DNA from: Phenylobacterium sp. NIBR 498073
GTDB taxonomy: Bacteria; Pseudomonadota; Alphaproteobacteria; Caulobacterales; Caulobacteraceae
Reading direction: 5' to 3'
NCBI RefSeq assembly: GCF_027286305.1
Contig: NZ_CP114599.1
Span: 1,178,001-1,242,000, forward strand
DNA: 64,000 nt
Positions 9,805 to 16,963 of this stretch are shown one piece after another. Every line of letters begins with the position of its first letter. Within the stretch, counting starts at the first letter, position 1. A program made the translations under genes and the position numbers. The notes below the pieces were generated by a model. That model was not told the origin of the DNA. It searched no databases and saw only the letters and a program-made list of their open reading frames with translations.

Positions 9805-9835
9805 TTGACCTTCCTGTCGTGGGAAGGTGCAGAAC
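9805..9835 (+). promoter_or_regulatory. CueR-type operator/promoter of copZ
   Basis: On the plus strand TTGACC (9805-9810) is followed by a 19-bp spacer and a weak -10 at 9830-9835. The dyad ACCTTCC-N7-GGAAGGT (9808-9828) matches the classic CueR box of copper-inducible promoters. It lies about 33 bp upstream of the copZ start and points away from copA. Confidence 0.85.
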
Positions 9836-9867
9836 CGCTCCAGAGTGATCCTCAAGGAGTAGATCGG

Positions 9868-10068
9868 ATGATGAATTTCCAGGTTGAAGGCATGTCCTGC
9901 AGCCACTGCGTGCAGTCGGTGACCAATGCCGTGCAGGCGGTCGAGCCCCAGGCCAAGGTCACGATCGATCTGGCCAGCGGGCGGGTCGCCGTCGACGGAA
10001 GCGAACGCCGCGACGCCGTCGCCCAGGCGATCAAGGACGCAGGTTACAGCGTCGCGGCGGGGGCCTAA
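9868..10068 (+). CDS. copZ: Copper chaperone CopZ-like heavy-metal-associated protein
   Basis: A 66-residue single HMA domain with the metal site GMSCSHC near residue 9 and a ferredoxin-like beta-alpha-beta-beta-alpha-beta pattern. AAGGAG lies eight bases before ATG 9868; a second ATG follows directly. The protein should bind Cu(I) in the cytoplasm and hand it to CopA or to CueR. It has its own CueR-type promoter immediately upstream, divergent from copA, and converges closely on the lipoprotein gene ending at 10072. Confidence 0.9.
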   Translation: MMNFQVEGMSCSHCVQSVTNAVQAVEPQAKVTIDLASGRVAVDGSERRDAVAQAIKDAGYSVAAGA

Positions 10069-10071
10069 CGG

Positions 10072-10380
10072 TCAGTTGCGGCGGCTGCCGTCTTCCCAAT
10101 AGTACCGGCGCGCGCCGGGGTCGTAGTAGTAATACCGCCCCGCGCGCTCGTCATAATATTGGCGGCGGTTGACGTTGTTGTCGTGCTTGGGCGTGGTCGC
10201 CGCGCCCAGCGCCGCCCCGGCCGCGCCACCGACCAGGGCGCCCGTCCAGGAGCTGTCGACAGCGGCGCCCAGCGCCGCCCCGGCCAGGCCGCCGGTCGCC
10301 GCGCGCTCGGTCGTGGTGGTGCCGCAGGCGGCCAGGAGCAGGACCGAACCGACTGCGGCGGTCTTCAGACTGAGTGTCAT
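10072..10380 (-). CDS. Glycine-zipper lipoprotein
   Basis: A 102-residue protein with a lipoprotein signal peptide (lipobox LLAAC, Cys at about residue 19) and then Ala/Gly-rich glycine-zipper helices (GLAGAALGAAV, GALVGGAAGAALGAA, about 30-62). The C-terminal part is Tyr/Arg-rich, with repeated YYDERAGRYYYYD-like units. It is probably anchored in the outer membrane. Glycine-zipper lipoproteins of this kind are usually of unknown function, and nothing in the neighbourhood defines this one. Confidence 0.8.
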   Translation of the reverse strand: MTLSLKTAAVGSVLLLAACGTTTTERAATGGLAGAALGAAVDSSWTGALVGGAAGAALGAATTPKHDNNVNRRQYYDERAGRYYYYDPGARRYYWEDGSRRN

Positions 10381-10443
10381 CGCGAACCTCTCTGGGTTAC
10401 GCCGTCCCGCTGGATCGAACGGGCGCGCGCCTAGGGTGGTTCC

Positions 10444-11592
10444 CTAATCCGGCCGGGCCCAGGCCTTTCCGGCCATCGCGTTTTCCTCGCCCAGCTTGAA
10501 CAGCCTTCGCATGCTCTCGGGCTCGAAGTTCAGGCTGCCGCTCTCGGCGTCGCGCGGCACCTCGGCGATCTCGAATTCCATGTGGTTGCGCTCGGCGAAG
10601 GCGCGGTTGGCGGCGATGTGGGCGCGCAGGTTGGTCTTCATCATGGTGTCGAAGGCCCGGCCCAGGATGGTCGGGGCCCGGCCGCGCACCACCGCGAAGG
10701 TCGGGTCCAGCTTGCCGTTGACCAGCACGAAGATACGCCCGGGCGTCATCGCCTGGCCTTCGGGAGCCTCCCAGAAATAGAGCCCCTCCGGGATCGAGAC
10801 GAACGGCGCGGTCACCCCGCCATCGACATGCATCTCGTCGATCTGGTGGCCGTCGGCGTCGCCGATCGGGATGATCACCGGCGGGAAGACGCCGGGGATG
10901 GCGGCCGAGGCGACCAGCACCTCGCGGAACAGCTTCAGCGCGTCTGGGCCGCCGCGCGAGGCGATCGCTCCCATGTCCCAGACCACGGTCTGCTGGCTGT
11001 CGAGGTTGGTGGTGGCGATCAGCAGCCGCCGGCCCTTGGCGTGCTCCTGGGCGATCTCGTGCAGCATCACCGAGGTGCAGTAGGTCTCGACCAGGCCGCG
11101 CAGGTGCTCGGGGCTGTAGAGGCTGGACGAGAACAGCACCCCCAGGCCCTGGCCCTTCAGCACCGTGCTGGCCCGGCCGCCGGCATAGGCTTCGCGCAGC
11201 GTGGCGTCCCAGCGCGGACCCAGGAAGGCGAACGGCGCGATCAGCGCCCCGGTGCTGACCCCGGTGACCACCTCGAAGCTCGGCCGGGTGCCGGCCTTGG
11301 TCCAGCCGGCCATCACCCCGGCGCCATAGGCGCCGTCGGCGCCGCCGCCGGAGATCGCCAGCACGTCGACCCGCCGGTCGCCGGTGTTCGCCAGCTGCCG
11401 CTGGGTGCGGCTGGTGAAGGCCAGCGCCGAGGCCTGGTCCGAGGCGTCGAAGCGGATGTCGGCGGCCGTCGGCGGCAAGGCGCGGTGCGCCTCGTCGGCG
11501 GTGAAGTCCTCGCGAGAGAACGATGCGCAGCCCGCCAGCGGGGCGGAGGTCAACGCCAGGACAAACGCGGCCAGTACTGAACGACGCAACAT
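10444..11592 (-). CDS. Patatin-like phospholipase lipoprotein
   Basis: A 382-residue patatin-fold acyl hydrolase. A lipoprotein signal peptide ends in LAGC (about residue 22), which supports the start at 11592 rather than an upstream ATG. The oxyanion loop is GGGADGAYGAG, the nucleophile elbow is GVSTGAL (GxSxG) and the catalytic Asp is in DGGVTAP. Ser-Asp dyad enzymes of this type cleave acyl esters of phospholipids. The lipobox places it in the envelope, facing the periplasm. It stands alone between MAPEG and the glycine-zipper lipoprotein. Confidence 0.88.
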   Translation of the reverse strand: MLRRSVLAAFVLALTSAPLAGCASFSREDFTADEAHRALPPTAADIRFDASDQASALAFTSRTQRQLANTGDRRVDVLAISGGGADGAYGAGVMAGWTKAGTRPSFEVVTGVSTGALIAPFAFLGPRWDATLREAYAGGRASTVLKGQGLGVLFSSSLYSPEHLRGLVETYCTSVMLHEIAQEHAKGRRLLIATTNLDSQQTVVWDMGAIASRGGPDALKLFREVLVASAAIPGVFPPVIIPIGDADGHQIDEMHVDGGVTAPFVSIPEGLYFWEAPEGQAMTPGRIFVLVNGKLDPTFAVVRGRAPTILGRAFDTMMKTNLRAHIAANRAFAERNHMEFEIAEVPRDAESGSLNFEPESMRRLFKLGEENAMAGKAWARPD

Positions 11593-11643
11593 CGGCTCTG
11601 TTGCCGCACGCTGGGCGTGCGGCGTCAAGCGGCCTTCGCGCCG

Positions 11644-12039
11644 TTAGGGCAGCAGGATCGCCTGGGCGATCATGCCAAGGCCCACGATGCTGACCAGCCA
11701 GGCCAGCGAGCGCAGGTGGCGCACGCCCCAGGCGTAGAGCGGCACATAGGCGACCCGGGCCCAGAAGTAGATCTGCGCGCCGAGCGCGGTGGTCTCGTTC
11801 TCCTTGCCCGCGACGTGGGCGATCAGCACCGCGCCCAGGAACAGCGGCAGGGTCTCGAACAGGTTGTCCTGCGCGCGCTTGAGGCGCTGGGCCCGGTCGC
11901 TCAGCGGCGGCATCTCGCCGTCGCGCGGGCCGGTGTTCCACTTCAGGCCGTACTGAGCGGTCCTGGCGATGTCGAAAAGCAGGATCTGCGCGAAGGCCAG
12001 GACCAGCGTCCAGGCCGCCATCATCAAACCGATCGTCAT
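11644..12039 (-). CDS. MAPEG family membrane protein
   Basis: A 131-residue, four-helix membrane protein with the MAPEG pattern: an N-terminal helix, the conserved region 'RAQDNLFETLPLFLGAVL' and 'RVAYVPLYAWGV'. The family includes glutathione-dependent and eicosanoid-metabolising enzymes, while bacterial members like this are mostly uncharacterised. It lies 51 bp upstream of the patatin gene on the same strand. A shared role in lipid metabolism is possible but speculative. Confidence 0.83.
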   Translation of the reverse strand: MTIGLMMAAWTLVLAFAQILLFDIARTAQYGLKWNTGPRDGEMPPLSDRAQRLKRAQDNLFETLPLFLGAVLIAHVAGKENETTALGAQIYFWARVAYVPLYAWGVRHLRSLAWLVSIVGLGMIAQAILLP

Positions 12040-12177
12040 GCCGAATCTCCCCGAGTTTGACCCCCAGTGTGGGGCCAGCAGCCCGTGGCGGCGAGTCGCA
12101 ACCGTCGCGGCCGGGGCCGGCGGCTATGGCGCTGGGCGGGCAGGGCCTCTATGCACGGCGATTCCAAGGAGAGACCA

Positions 12178-13083
12178 GTGCCCGCCGACCCGCCGTCCCA
12201 CGCCGTCACCCAGAGCAACGGCGCGGGGATCGCCCTGCGCGTGGCGGCGATGGCCTGCATGGCCGTGCTCGCCGCGCTGGTGAAGGCCTGCGCCGAACGC
12301 GGCGCGCCGGTGCTGGAAATCGTCTTCTTCCGCAACGCCTTCGCCTTCGTGCCGGTGCTGCTCTACGTCTCGCGGACGACCGGGTTCTCGGTGCTGAAGA
12401 CCAACCGCCTGGGCGGCCACGCCACCCGTGCGGCGGTGGGGCTGGTGGGCATGGTCTGCGGCTTCACCGCGGTCTCGATGCTGCCGCTGACCGAGTCGAC
12501 GGCGCTGTCCTTCGCCTCGCCGCTGTTCATGACCGCGCTGTCGGCGCTGATCCTCAAGGAGGTGGTCGGGGTCCATCGCTGGGCCGCGGTCGCCATCGGT
12601 TTCGTCGGGGTGCTGATCATGGTCCGCCCCGATCCCGGCCACATGGCCAATCTGGGCGCCGCCTTCGCGCTGCTCGGCGCGCTGGGCGCGGCCGGGGCGA
12701 TGATCGCCATCCGCGAGATCGGCCGCACCGAACCGGGCCCGACCATCGTCTTCTACTTCACCCTGGCCGGCATGCTGCTCGGCCTGGCCAGCCTGCCGTT
12801 CGGGGGCTGGACGATCCCCGACCTGACCACCCTGGCCATGCTGATCGGCGCCGGCCTGATCGGCGGCACGGGGCAGTTGTTCCTGACCGAGGCCCTGCGC
12901 CGCGCCCCGGTCGCGGTGGTGGCGCCGTTCGACTACAGCCAGCTGATCTGGGCCGGGATCATCGGCTACCTGGTCTGGGACGAGATCCCCCGCGCCGCCA
13001 CCATCGCCGGGGCGCTCGTGGTCGCCGGCAGCGGCGTCTACATCCTCTATCGCGAGACCCGCCGCCTGCGCCGCGGCGCCTGA
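12178..13083 (+). CDS. DMT superfamily (EamA) transporter
   Basis: A 301-residue inner-membrane protein with ten predicted helices in two EamA repeats. The conserved 'LVKACAERGAPVLEIVFFRNAF' segment is in the first repeat and 'PFDYSQLIWAGIIGYLVWDEIP' in the second. GTG 12178 is chosen because AAGGAGAG lies six bases upstream. Earlier in-frame starts would add a charged, unrelated N-terminus. Substrates of such drug/metabolite transporters vary, and none can be assigned here. Confidence 0.85.
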   Translation: MPADPPSHAVTQSNGAGIALRVAAMACMAVLAALVKACAERGAPVLEIVFFRNAFAFVPVLLYVSRTTGFSVLKTNRLGGHATRAAVGLVGMVCGFTAVSMLPLTESTALSFASPLFMTALSALILKEVVGVHRWAAVAIGFVGVLIMVRPDPGHMANLGAAFALLGALGAAGAMIAIREIGRTEPGPTIVFYFTLAGMLLGLASLPFGGWTIPDLTTLAMLIGAGLIGGTGQLFLTEALRRAPVAVVAPFDYSQLIWAGIIGYLVWDEIPRAATIAGALVVAGSGVYILYRETRRLRRGA

Positions 13084-13205
13084 CGGCGCTCTGCCTTGAC
13101 ATTGACAGACCGGCGTTACGGGAGGACCCTTCCGGATGCCGGACGAACGCGCGTCGGGCCCTTCCCAGCCTGACTCCGGCCGTCGCGGACACACGGAGGC
13201 TGACG

Positions 13206-13763
13206 ATGTTCAAGGGGGTCCTGCTCGCGATGATGGCGCTGGCGATGCTGGCGATCGCGACGACAGCGGAGGGCGCGGTCAGCGTGTTCGGCGGCGGCTT
13301 GGCCCAGGATTGCGCCGACGCCGCCATCCGCGGCGAGGACGATCCCAAGTTTCAGGATTCCTGCACCCTGGCGCTGGAGACCGAGTTGCTCGATCCGCGC
13401 GACCGGGCCGGCACCTTCGTCAATCGCGGCGTGCTCAAGTTGCGCCGCGCGGCCTTCTCGGACGCCGCCCGCGACTTCGATTTCGCTGTCCGCCTGCAGC
13501 CGGAAATGGGTGAGGCCTATGTCAACCGCGGCGCGGCCTCGATCGGCCGCAAGCGCTACGCCGAGGGGCTCAGCGACATCAACCGCAGCCTCGAACTGGG
13601 CGTCAGCGAGCCGGAAAAGGCCTACTACAACCGCGCCCTGGCCCACGAAGGTCTCGACGACCCGAAGTCGGCCTATTTCGACTACCAGAAGGCGTTGGAA
13701 ATCGCCCCCGATTGGGACGCGCCGCGCCAGCAGTTGAGCCGCTTCACGGTTTCGCGCCGCTGA
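13206..13763 (+). CDS. Periplasmic TPR-repeat protein
   Basis: A 185-residue protein with an N-terminal signal peptide (about 1-23, cleavage near AEGA). Three tetratricopeptide repeats follow (about 75-175), with typical ARDFDFAVRLQP and AYVNRGAASIGRKRY units. Two Cys (about 34 and 49) may form a disulfide. It is probably a periplasmic scaffold. The next gene also encodes a secreted small protein 31 bp downstream, so the two may form an operon. Function unknown. Confidence 0.8.
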   Translation: MFKGVLLAMMALAMLAIATTAEGAVSVFGGGLAQDCADAAIRGEDDPKFQDSCTLALETELLDPRDRAGTFVNRGVLKLRRAAFSDAARDFDFAVRLQPEMGEAYVNRGAASIGRKRYAEGLSDINRSLELGVSEPEKAYYNRALAHEGLDDPKSAYFDYQKALEIAPDWDAPRQQLSRFTVSRR

Positions 13764-13794
13764 TGCGGAGCCTTGCGGCCGGTTTGGACGTTTG

Positions 13795-14163
13795 ATGACC
13801 ATGCGAACGATGCTCCTCGCCCTGGCCGTTCTCGCCGCGTCCGCTTCGCCGGCTCCGGCCCAGGCGCCGCGCGATCCCGTCGCCCGCGACCTGACGATCC
13901 GCAACCAGGAGCTCCAGGCCCAGCAGATGATCGACCGACAGCGGTCGGTGGCGCTGGAGAACGACCTCAACGCTCTGGACGCGCGGATCCAGAGCCAGGA
14001 ACGCCTGCAGGGTCTGCAGGCCCAGCGCGGCCCGACCCTCGCGCCGCTGGACCCCGAGGTGCGGCCGCCGCTCCTCAACATGGGCAGCTACGCCTCGATC
14101 CCCGACGCGGCCCTGGCGGCCTCGAACGCCCGGGTGCGGGAAGCTTCGCAAAACAAGCGCTGA
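13795..14163 (+). CDS. Secreted coiled-coil protein of unknown function
   Basis: A 122-residue protein with a signal peptide (cleavage around APAQA, about residue 25). It then has a Gln/Arg/Leu-rich stretch (about 38-70) consistent with a short coiled coil and a Pro-rich tail. The start could also be ATG 13801. No domain was recognised. It follows the TPR gene at 31 bp and precedes the zinc peptidase gene by 69 bp. Confidence 0.65.
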   Translation: MTMRTMLLALAVLAASASPAPAQAPRDPVARDLTIRNQELQAQQMIDRQRSVALENDLNALDARIQSQERLQGLQAQRGPTLAPLDPEVRPPLLNMGSYASIPDAALAASNARVREASQNKR

Positions 14164-14232
14164 CAGCCGCGCCGTTCGGCCGCATCCTCTCGCCGGGCTG
14201 GGGCGTTGAGGGGCCACGGGAAGGATTGAGAT

Positions 14233-15081
14233 ATGCGTTGGCAGGGCGGCCGAAGAGGCGGCAACATCGAAGATCGCCGCGGAATGAGCGCGGCCGGGGT
14301 CGGGGGCATCGGGCTGGGCGGCCTGGCCCTGGCGCTGATCGGCTACTTCGTCTTCGGAATCGATCCGTCGACCACCATGTCTGTGGTTCAGGGAACCGGC
14401 GGCCAGGCCGAGCAGCAGGAGGGCGTGCGCGGCACGACCCAGGACGCTGGCGGCCAGTTCGTCGACGTCATCGAACAGTCGACCACCGATGTCTGGAGCC
14501 CGATCTTCGCGGCCGAGGGCCAGCGCTATCGCCGCCCGGCCGCGGTGGTGATCTATGACCAGGCGACCGGCACCGGCTGCGGCATGGGCCAGTCGGCGAT
14601 GGGGCCGTTCTATTGCCCAGCCGACCAGAAGATCTATCTCGACCTGGCGTTCTGGAATGAGCTGGAAAGCCGCTTCGGCGCCAAGGGCGAGGCGGCGCGC
14701 GCCTATGTCATCGCCCACGAGGTCGGCCACCACGTCCAGAACCTGACCGGCGCCACCAACAACGTCGAGCGCGGCTCGCGCGGCGCAGACTCCTCAGCCG
14801 TGCGGCTGGAACTGCAGGCCGACTGCTATGCGGGCGTCTGGGTCGCCCACGCCCCGGCCGCGTCCGGCGGCCAGGTGGCGCTGGATCCCGCCGACATCGA
14901 GGATGGCATCCGCGCCGCCGCCGCGGTCGGGGACGACGCGATCCAGAAGCAGGCCCAAGGCCGCGTCATGCCCGACGCCTTCACCCACGGCTCCAGCGAG
15001 CAGCGCATGCGCTGGTTCCGCATCGGGGTGGAGAAGGGCGATCCGGCCGCCTGCGACACGTTCCGGGCCGGACGGCTCTGA
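14233..15081 (+). CDS. YpfJ-type neutral zinc metallopeptidase family protein
   Basis: A 282-residue protein of the putative neutral zinc metallopeptidase family. An N-terminal membrane anchor (about 25-45) is preceded by the basic, Gly-rich 'MRWQGGRRGGNIEDRRG', typical of the family. The catalytic motif HEVGHHVQ (HExxH, about residue 160) is followed by LELQADCYAGVW, whose acidic residues would supply the third zinc ligand. Proteolytic activity is inferred from the motif and is rarely demonstrated for this family. The gene ends just before a large hairpin shared with the convergent gene. Confidence 0.88.
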   Translation: MRWQGGRRGGNIEDRRGMSAAGVGGIGLGGLALALIGYFVFGIDPSTTMSVVQGTGGQAEQQEGVRGTTQDAGGQFVDVIEQSTTDVWSPIFAAEGQRYRRPAAVVIYDQATGTGCGMGQSAMGPFYCPADQKIYLDLAFWNELESRFGAKGEAARAYVIAHEVGHHVQNLTGATNNVERGSRGADSSAVRLELQADCYAGVWVAHAPAASGGQVALDPADIEDGIRAAAAVGDDAIQKQAQGRVMPDAFTHGSSEQRMRWFRIGVEKGDPAACDTFRAGRL

Positions 15082-15106
15082 CCCAGGCCCTGTCCCGGTC
15101 GGCTTG

Positions 15107-15157
15107 AGAGCCCTTCTTATCCACTCACCATGATCCAACGTGAGTGGGAAGGGCTCT
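15107..15157. terminator. Bidirectional hairpin between convergent genes
   Basis: AGAGCCCTTC (15107-15116), a four-base bulge, CCACTCAC (15121-15128), an 11-base loop, GTGAGTGG (15140-15147) and GAAGGGCTCT (15148-15157) form an 18-bp interrupted stem. It sits between two convergent genes and overlaps the stop codon of the minus-strand one. Neither side has a good U-tract, so terminator function is inferred from position. Confidence 0.6.
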
Positions 15158-15461
15158 AGTCGGGCGCCTTGAGGAACTCGACGTAGAAACGGACCGGGCC
15201 GGTCAGCGCGACGTGGTGCTTGATCTGCGGCTCCACGACGCCGGGCCGGCCCTCCGGGGTCAACAACCGCTCGCTCGCCTCGCGTCGTGGATCGGTGACG
15301 CGGTAGAGCAGGGCTCCCTCCATCACCTGGATCCGTCCCCAGACCCCGGCCTTGGTGTTGTGCTCGCTGAGCAGGCCGGCGGGCGTCGTCGTCGCGTCGA
15401 ACTCCGGGGTGCGGCGATAGGCGACCACGTCGTCGGGAAATCTGTCGGCCGGCCTGGTCAT
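15156..15461 (-). CDS. DUF1971 domain protein
   Basis: A 101-residue, single-domain protein. It resembles the small DUF1971 (TehB-like tellurite-resistance-associated) cupin proteins: 'YRRTPEFDATTTPAGLLSEHNTKAGVWGRI' early on and VEPQIKHHVAL near the end. Such domains occur alone or fused to TehB. The start at 15461 fits the usual domain length. Its stop lies within the 15107-15157 hairpin. A tellurite role should not be assumed from the domain alone. Confidence 0.75.
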   Translation of the reverse strand: MTRPADRFPDDVVAYRRTPEFDATTTPAGLLSEHNTKAGVWGRIQVMEGALLYRVTDPRREASERLLTPEGRPGVVEPQIKHHVALTGPVRFYVEFLKAPD

Positions 15462-15556
15462 GGCTTGATCCCTCTGCTGGGTCCGCGGAGAGTGGCACGA
15501 CTTCCGGCGGGGCGCAGTGATCGTCGTCAAAGGCGCGGCGACCAAGGGGGCGAGCC

Positions 15557-16258
15557 ATGATCACGTCGCGTCTACATCCCTTCGGGCCCGAGATCTGGCT
15601 CGCGGACGGCGGCCAGGCGCAGGTCGCCGGGTTTCGCTATCCGACGCGGATGGCGGTGATCGGCCTGACCGGCGGCGGCCTGCTGGTCTGGTCGCCAGTG
15701 GGGCTCGACGACGACCTGGCCGCGGAGCTTGCAGCGCTGGGCGAGGTCGCTGTCCTGGTCGCGCCCAATTCGCTGCACGACCTGCATCTGGCGCAATGGA
15801 GCTCGGCGTTCCCGACCGCTCGGCTGTACGCCGCGCCGGGGCTGGCGGCCAAGCGGGCCGACCTGCGCATTGACGTCGAGCTTGGGGAGACGCCGCCAGG
15901 CGACTGGCCGGCCGACCTCGACTACGTGCTGATGGCCGGCAACGCGATCACCACCGAGGCGGTGTTCTTCCATCGCCCCAGCCGCACGGTGCTGTTCACC
16001 GACCTGCTGCAGCAGTTCCCGCCCGGCTGGTTCACCGGCTGGCGGGCGCTGGTCGCGCGGCTGGACCTGATGACGCAGCCCCAGCCCGCGGTGCCGCGCA
16101 AGTTCCGGGTCGCCTTCACCGACCGCCGCGCCGCCCGCGCCAGCCTGGCGCGCATTCTCGATTGGCCGAGCGACAAGGTGGTCATGGCCCATGGAACCCC
16201 CGTGGAACGCGACGGTCGCGCGTTCATCGCCGGCGCCTTCGGCTGGCTCACAGCCTAG
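15557..16258 (+). CDS. DUF4336 family protein
   Basis: A 233-residue protein starting MITSRLHPFGPEIWLADGG, resembling the DUF4336 family, which is distantly related to metallo-beta-lactamase folds. It keeps 'VLVAPNSLHDLHLAQW', 'TVLFTDLLQQFP' and the late 'VVMAHGTPVERDG'. No full metal-binding HxHxDH motif is visible, so hydrolase activity is uncertain. Its stop codon overlaps that of the convergent TetR gene (CTAG 16255-16258). Confidence 0.75.
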   Translation: MITSRLHPFGPEIWLADGGQAQVAGFRYPTRMAVIGLTGGGLLVWSPVGLDDDLAAELAALGEVAVLVAPNSLHDLHLAQWSSAFPTARLYAAPGLAAKRADLRIDVELGETPPGDWPADLDYVLMAGNAITTEAVFFHRPSRTVLFTDLLQQFPPGWFTGWRALVARLDLMTQPQPAVPRKFRVAFTDRRAARASLARILDWPSDKVVMAHGTPVERDGRAFIAGAFGWLTA

Positions 16259-16875
16259 GCGCGCTGGGCGAACAGGCCGTCCAGCATGACGTCCAGCAAC
16301 TGCGTTCCCGGCGACCAGCGATGCTCGCTGACGGTGATCAGGTTGTGCGCTACGCCGATCATCATGCAGAGCAGCGCCTCGCCCTTGGCGGTCTTGTCGC
16401 CGGGCGCGATTTCGCCGGCGGCCTGGCAGTCGGCGATGGCTTCGGAGAACACCGCGTGGCGGTTCGCGGTCTCCGGCAGGTGGGCGTAGAAGACCTCGCC
16501 GTCCTCCACGCGGTCGTCGTTTAGATAGACCAGCCGGTATTGGTCCGGATGCGCCAGCCAGTAGGCGAGATAGGCCTGGCACATGGCGCGCAGGCGCTGC
16601 TGCGGGGTAGCCGCCATCGCCGCCGCTTCGACGACCGAGGCGAACAGCGGGTCGAAGAACTGCTCCCAGACGTGGCGCAGCAGTTCGTTCTTGTTGCGGA
16701 AATAGCCATAGAGCGCCATCGGCGAACAGCCGGCCTCGGCTGCGACCTTGCGCATCGAGACGCTTTGGAAGCCTTCGGCCGCGAACAGGCCGCGCGCGGT
16801 GGCGATGATGCGCTCGCGCATGGCGTCCACCTGCTCCGGCGAACGCCGGGGCCGTCCCCTCCGAGCCTGCGTCAT
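16255..16875 (-). CDS. TetR/AcrR family transcriptional regulator
   Basis: A 206-residue repressor with an N-terminal helix-turn-helix (about residues 12-60: RERIIATARGLFAAEGF, then MRKVAAEAGCSPMALYGYFRNKNEL). A TetR-type ligand-binding domain follows. It is transcribed divergently from the amine oxidase gene across an 88-bp gap containing a perfect 26-bp palindrome. It therefore probably represses itself and that oxidase. The inducer is unknown, but an amine substrate is a reasonable guess. Confidence 0.88.
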   Translation of the reverse strand: MTQARRGRPRRSPEQVDAMRERIIATARGLFAAEGFQSVSMRKVAAEAGCSPMALYGYFRNKNELLRHVWEQFFDPLFASVVEAAAMAATPQQRLRAMCQAYLAYWLAHPDQYRLVYLNDDRVEDGEVFYAHLPETANRHAVFSEAIADCQAAGEIAPGDKTAKGEALLCMMIGVAHNLITVSEHRWSPGTQLLDVMLDGLFAQRA

Positions 16876-16923
16876 CCGTCCTCCGTGGCCGCACGAACCC
16901 TATTGCACGATCGTCGTTCGTCG

Positions 16924-16949
16924 ATTTAATTATACGCGTATAATTAAAT
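16924..16949. promoter_or_regulatory. 26-bp perfect palindrome, probable TetR-family operator
   Basis: The half site ATTTAATTATACG is followed immediately by its exact reverse complement, giving a perfect AT-rich palindrome of 26 bp in a very GC-rich region. It lies between the divergent TetR and amine oxidase genes, 49 bp from the regulator start and 15 bp upstream of the oxidase start. Its size and symmetry fit a TetR dimer or dimer-pair site. Confidence 0.8.
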
Positions 16950-16963
16950 AATCGGAGGCGAGG

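Noticed and set aside
7211..9808. Plus-strand frame of 865 codons opposite copA
   Set aside because: It mirrors copA in antisense; high GC keeps such frames open. Its composition (Gly/Asp/His/Arg-rich) is not protein-like and copA has every family motif.
13095..13125. TTGACA-like promoter before the TPR gene
   Set aside because: A good -35 is present, but no acceptable -10 lies at 16-18 bp.
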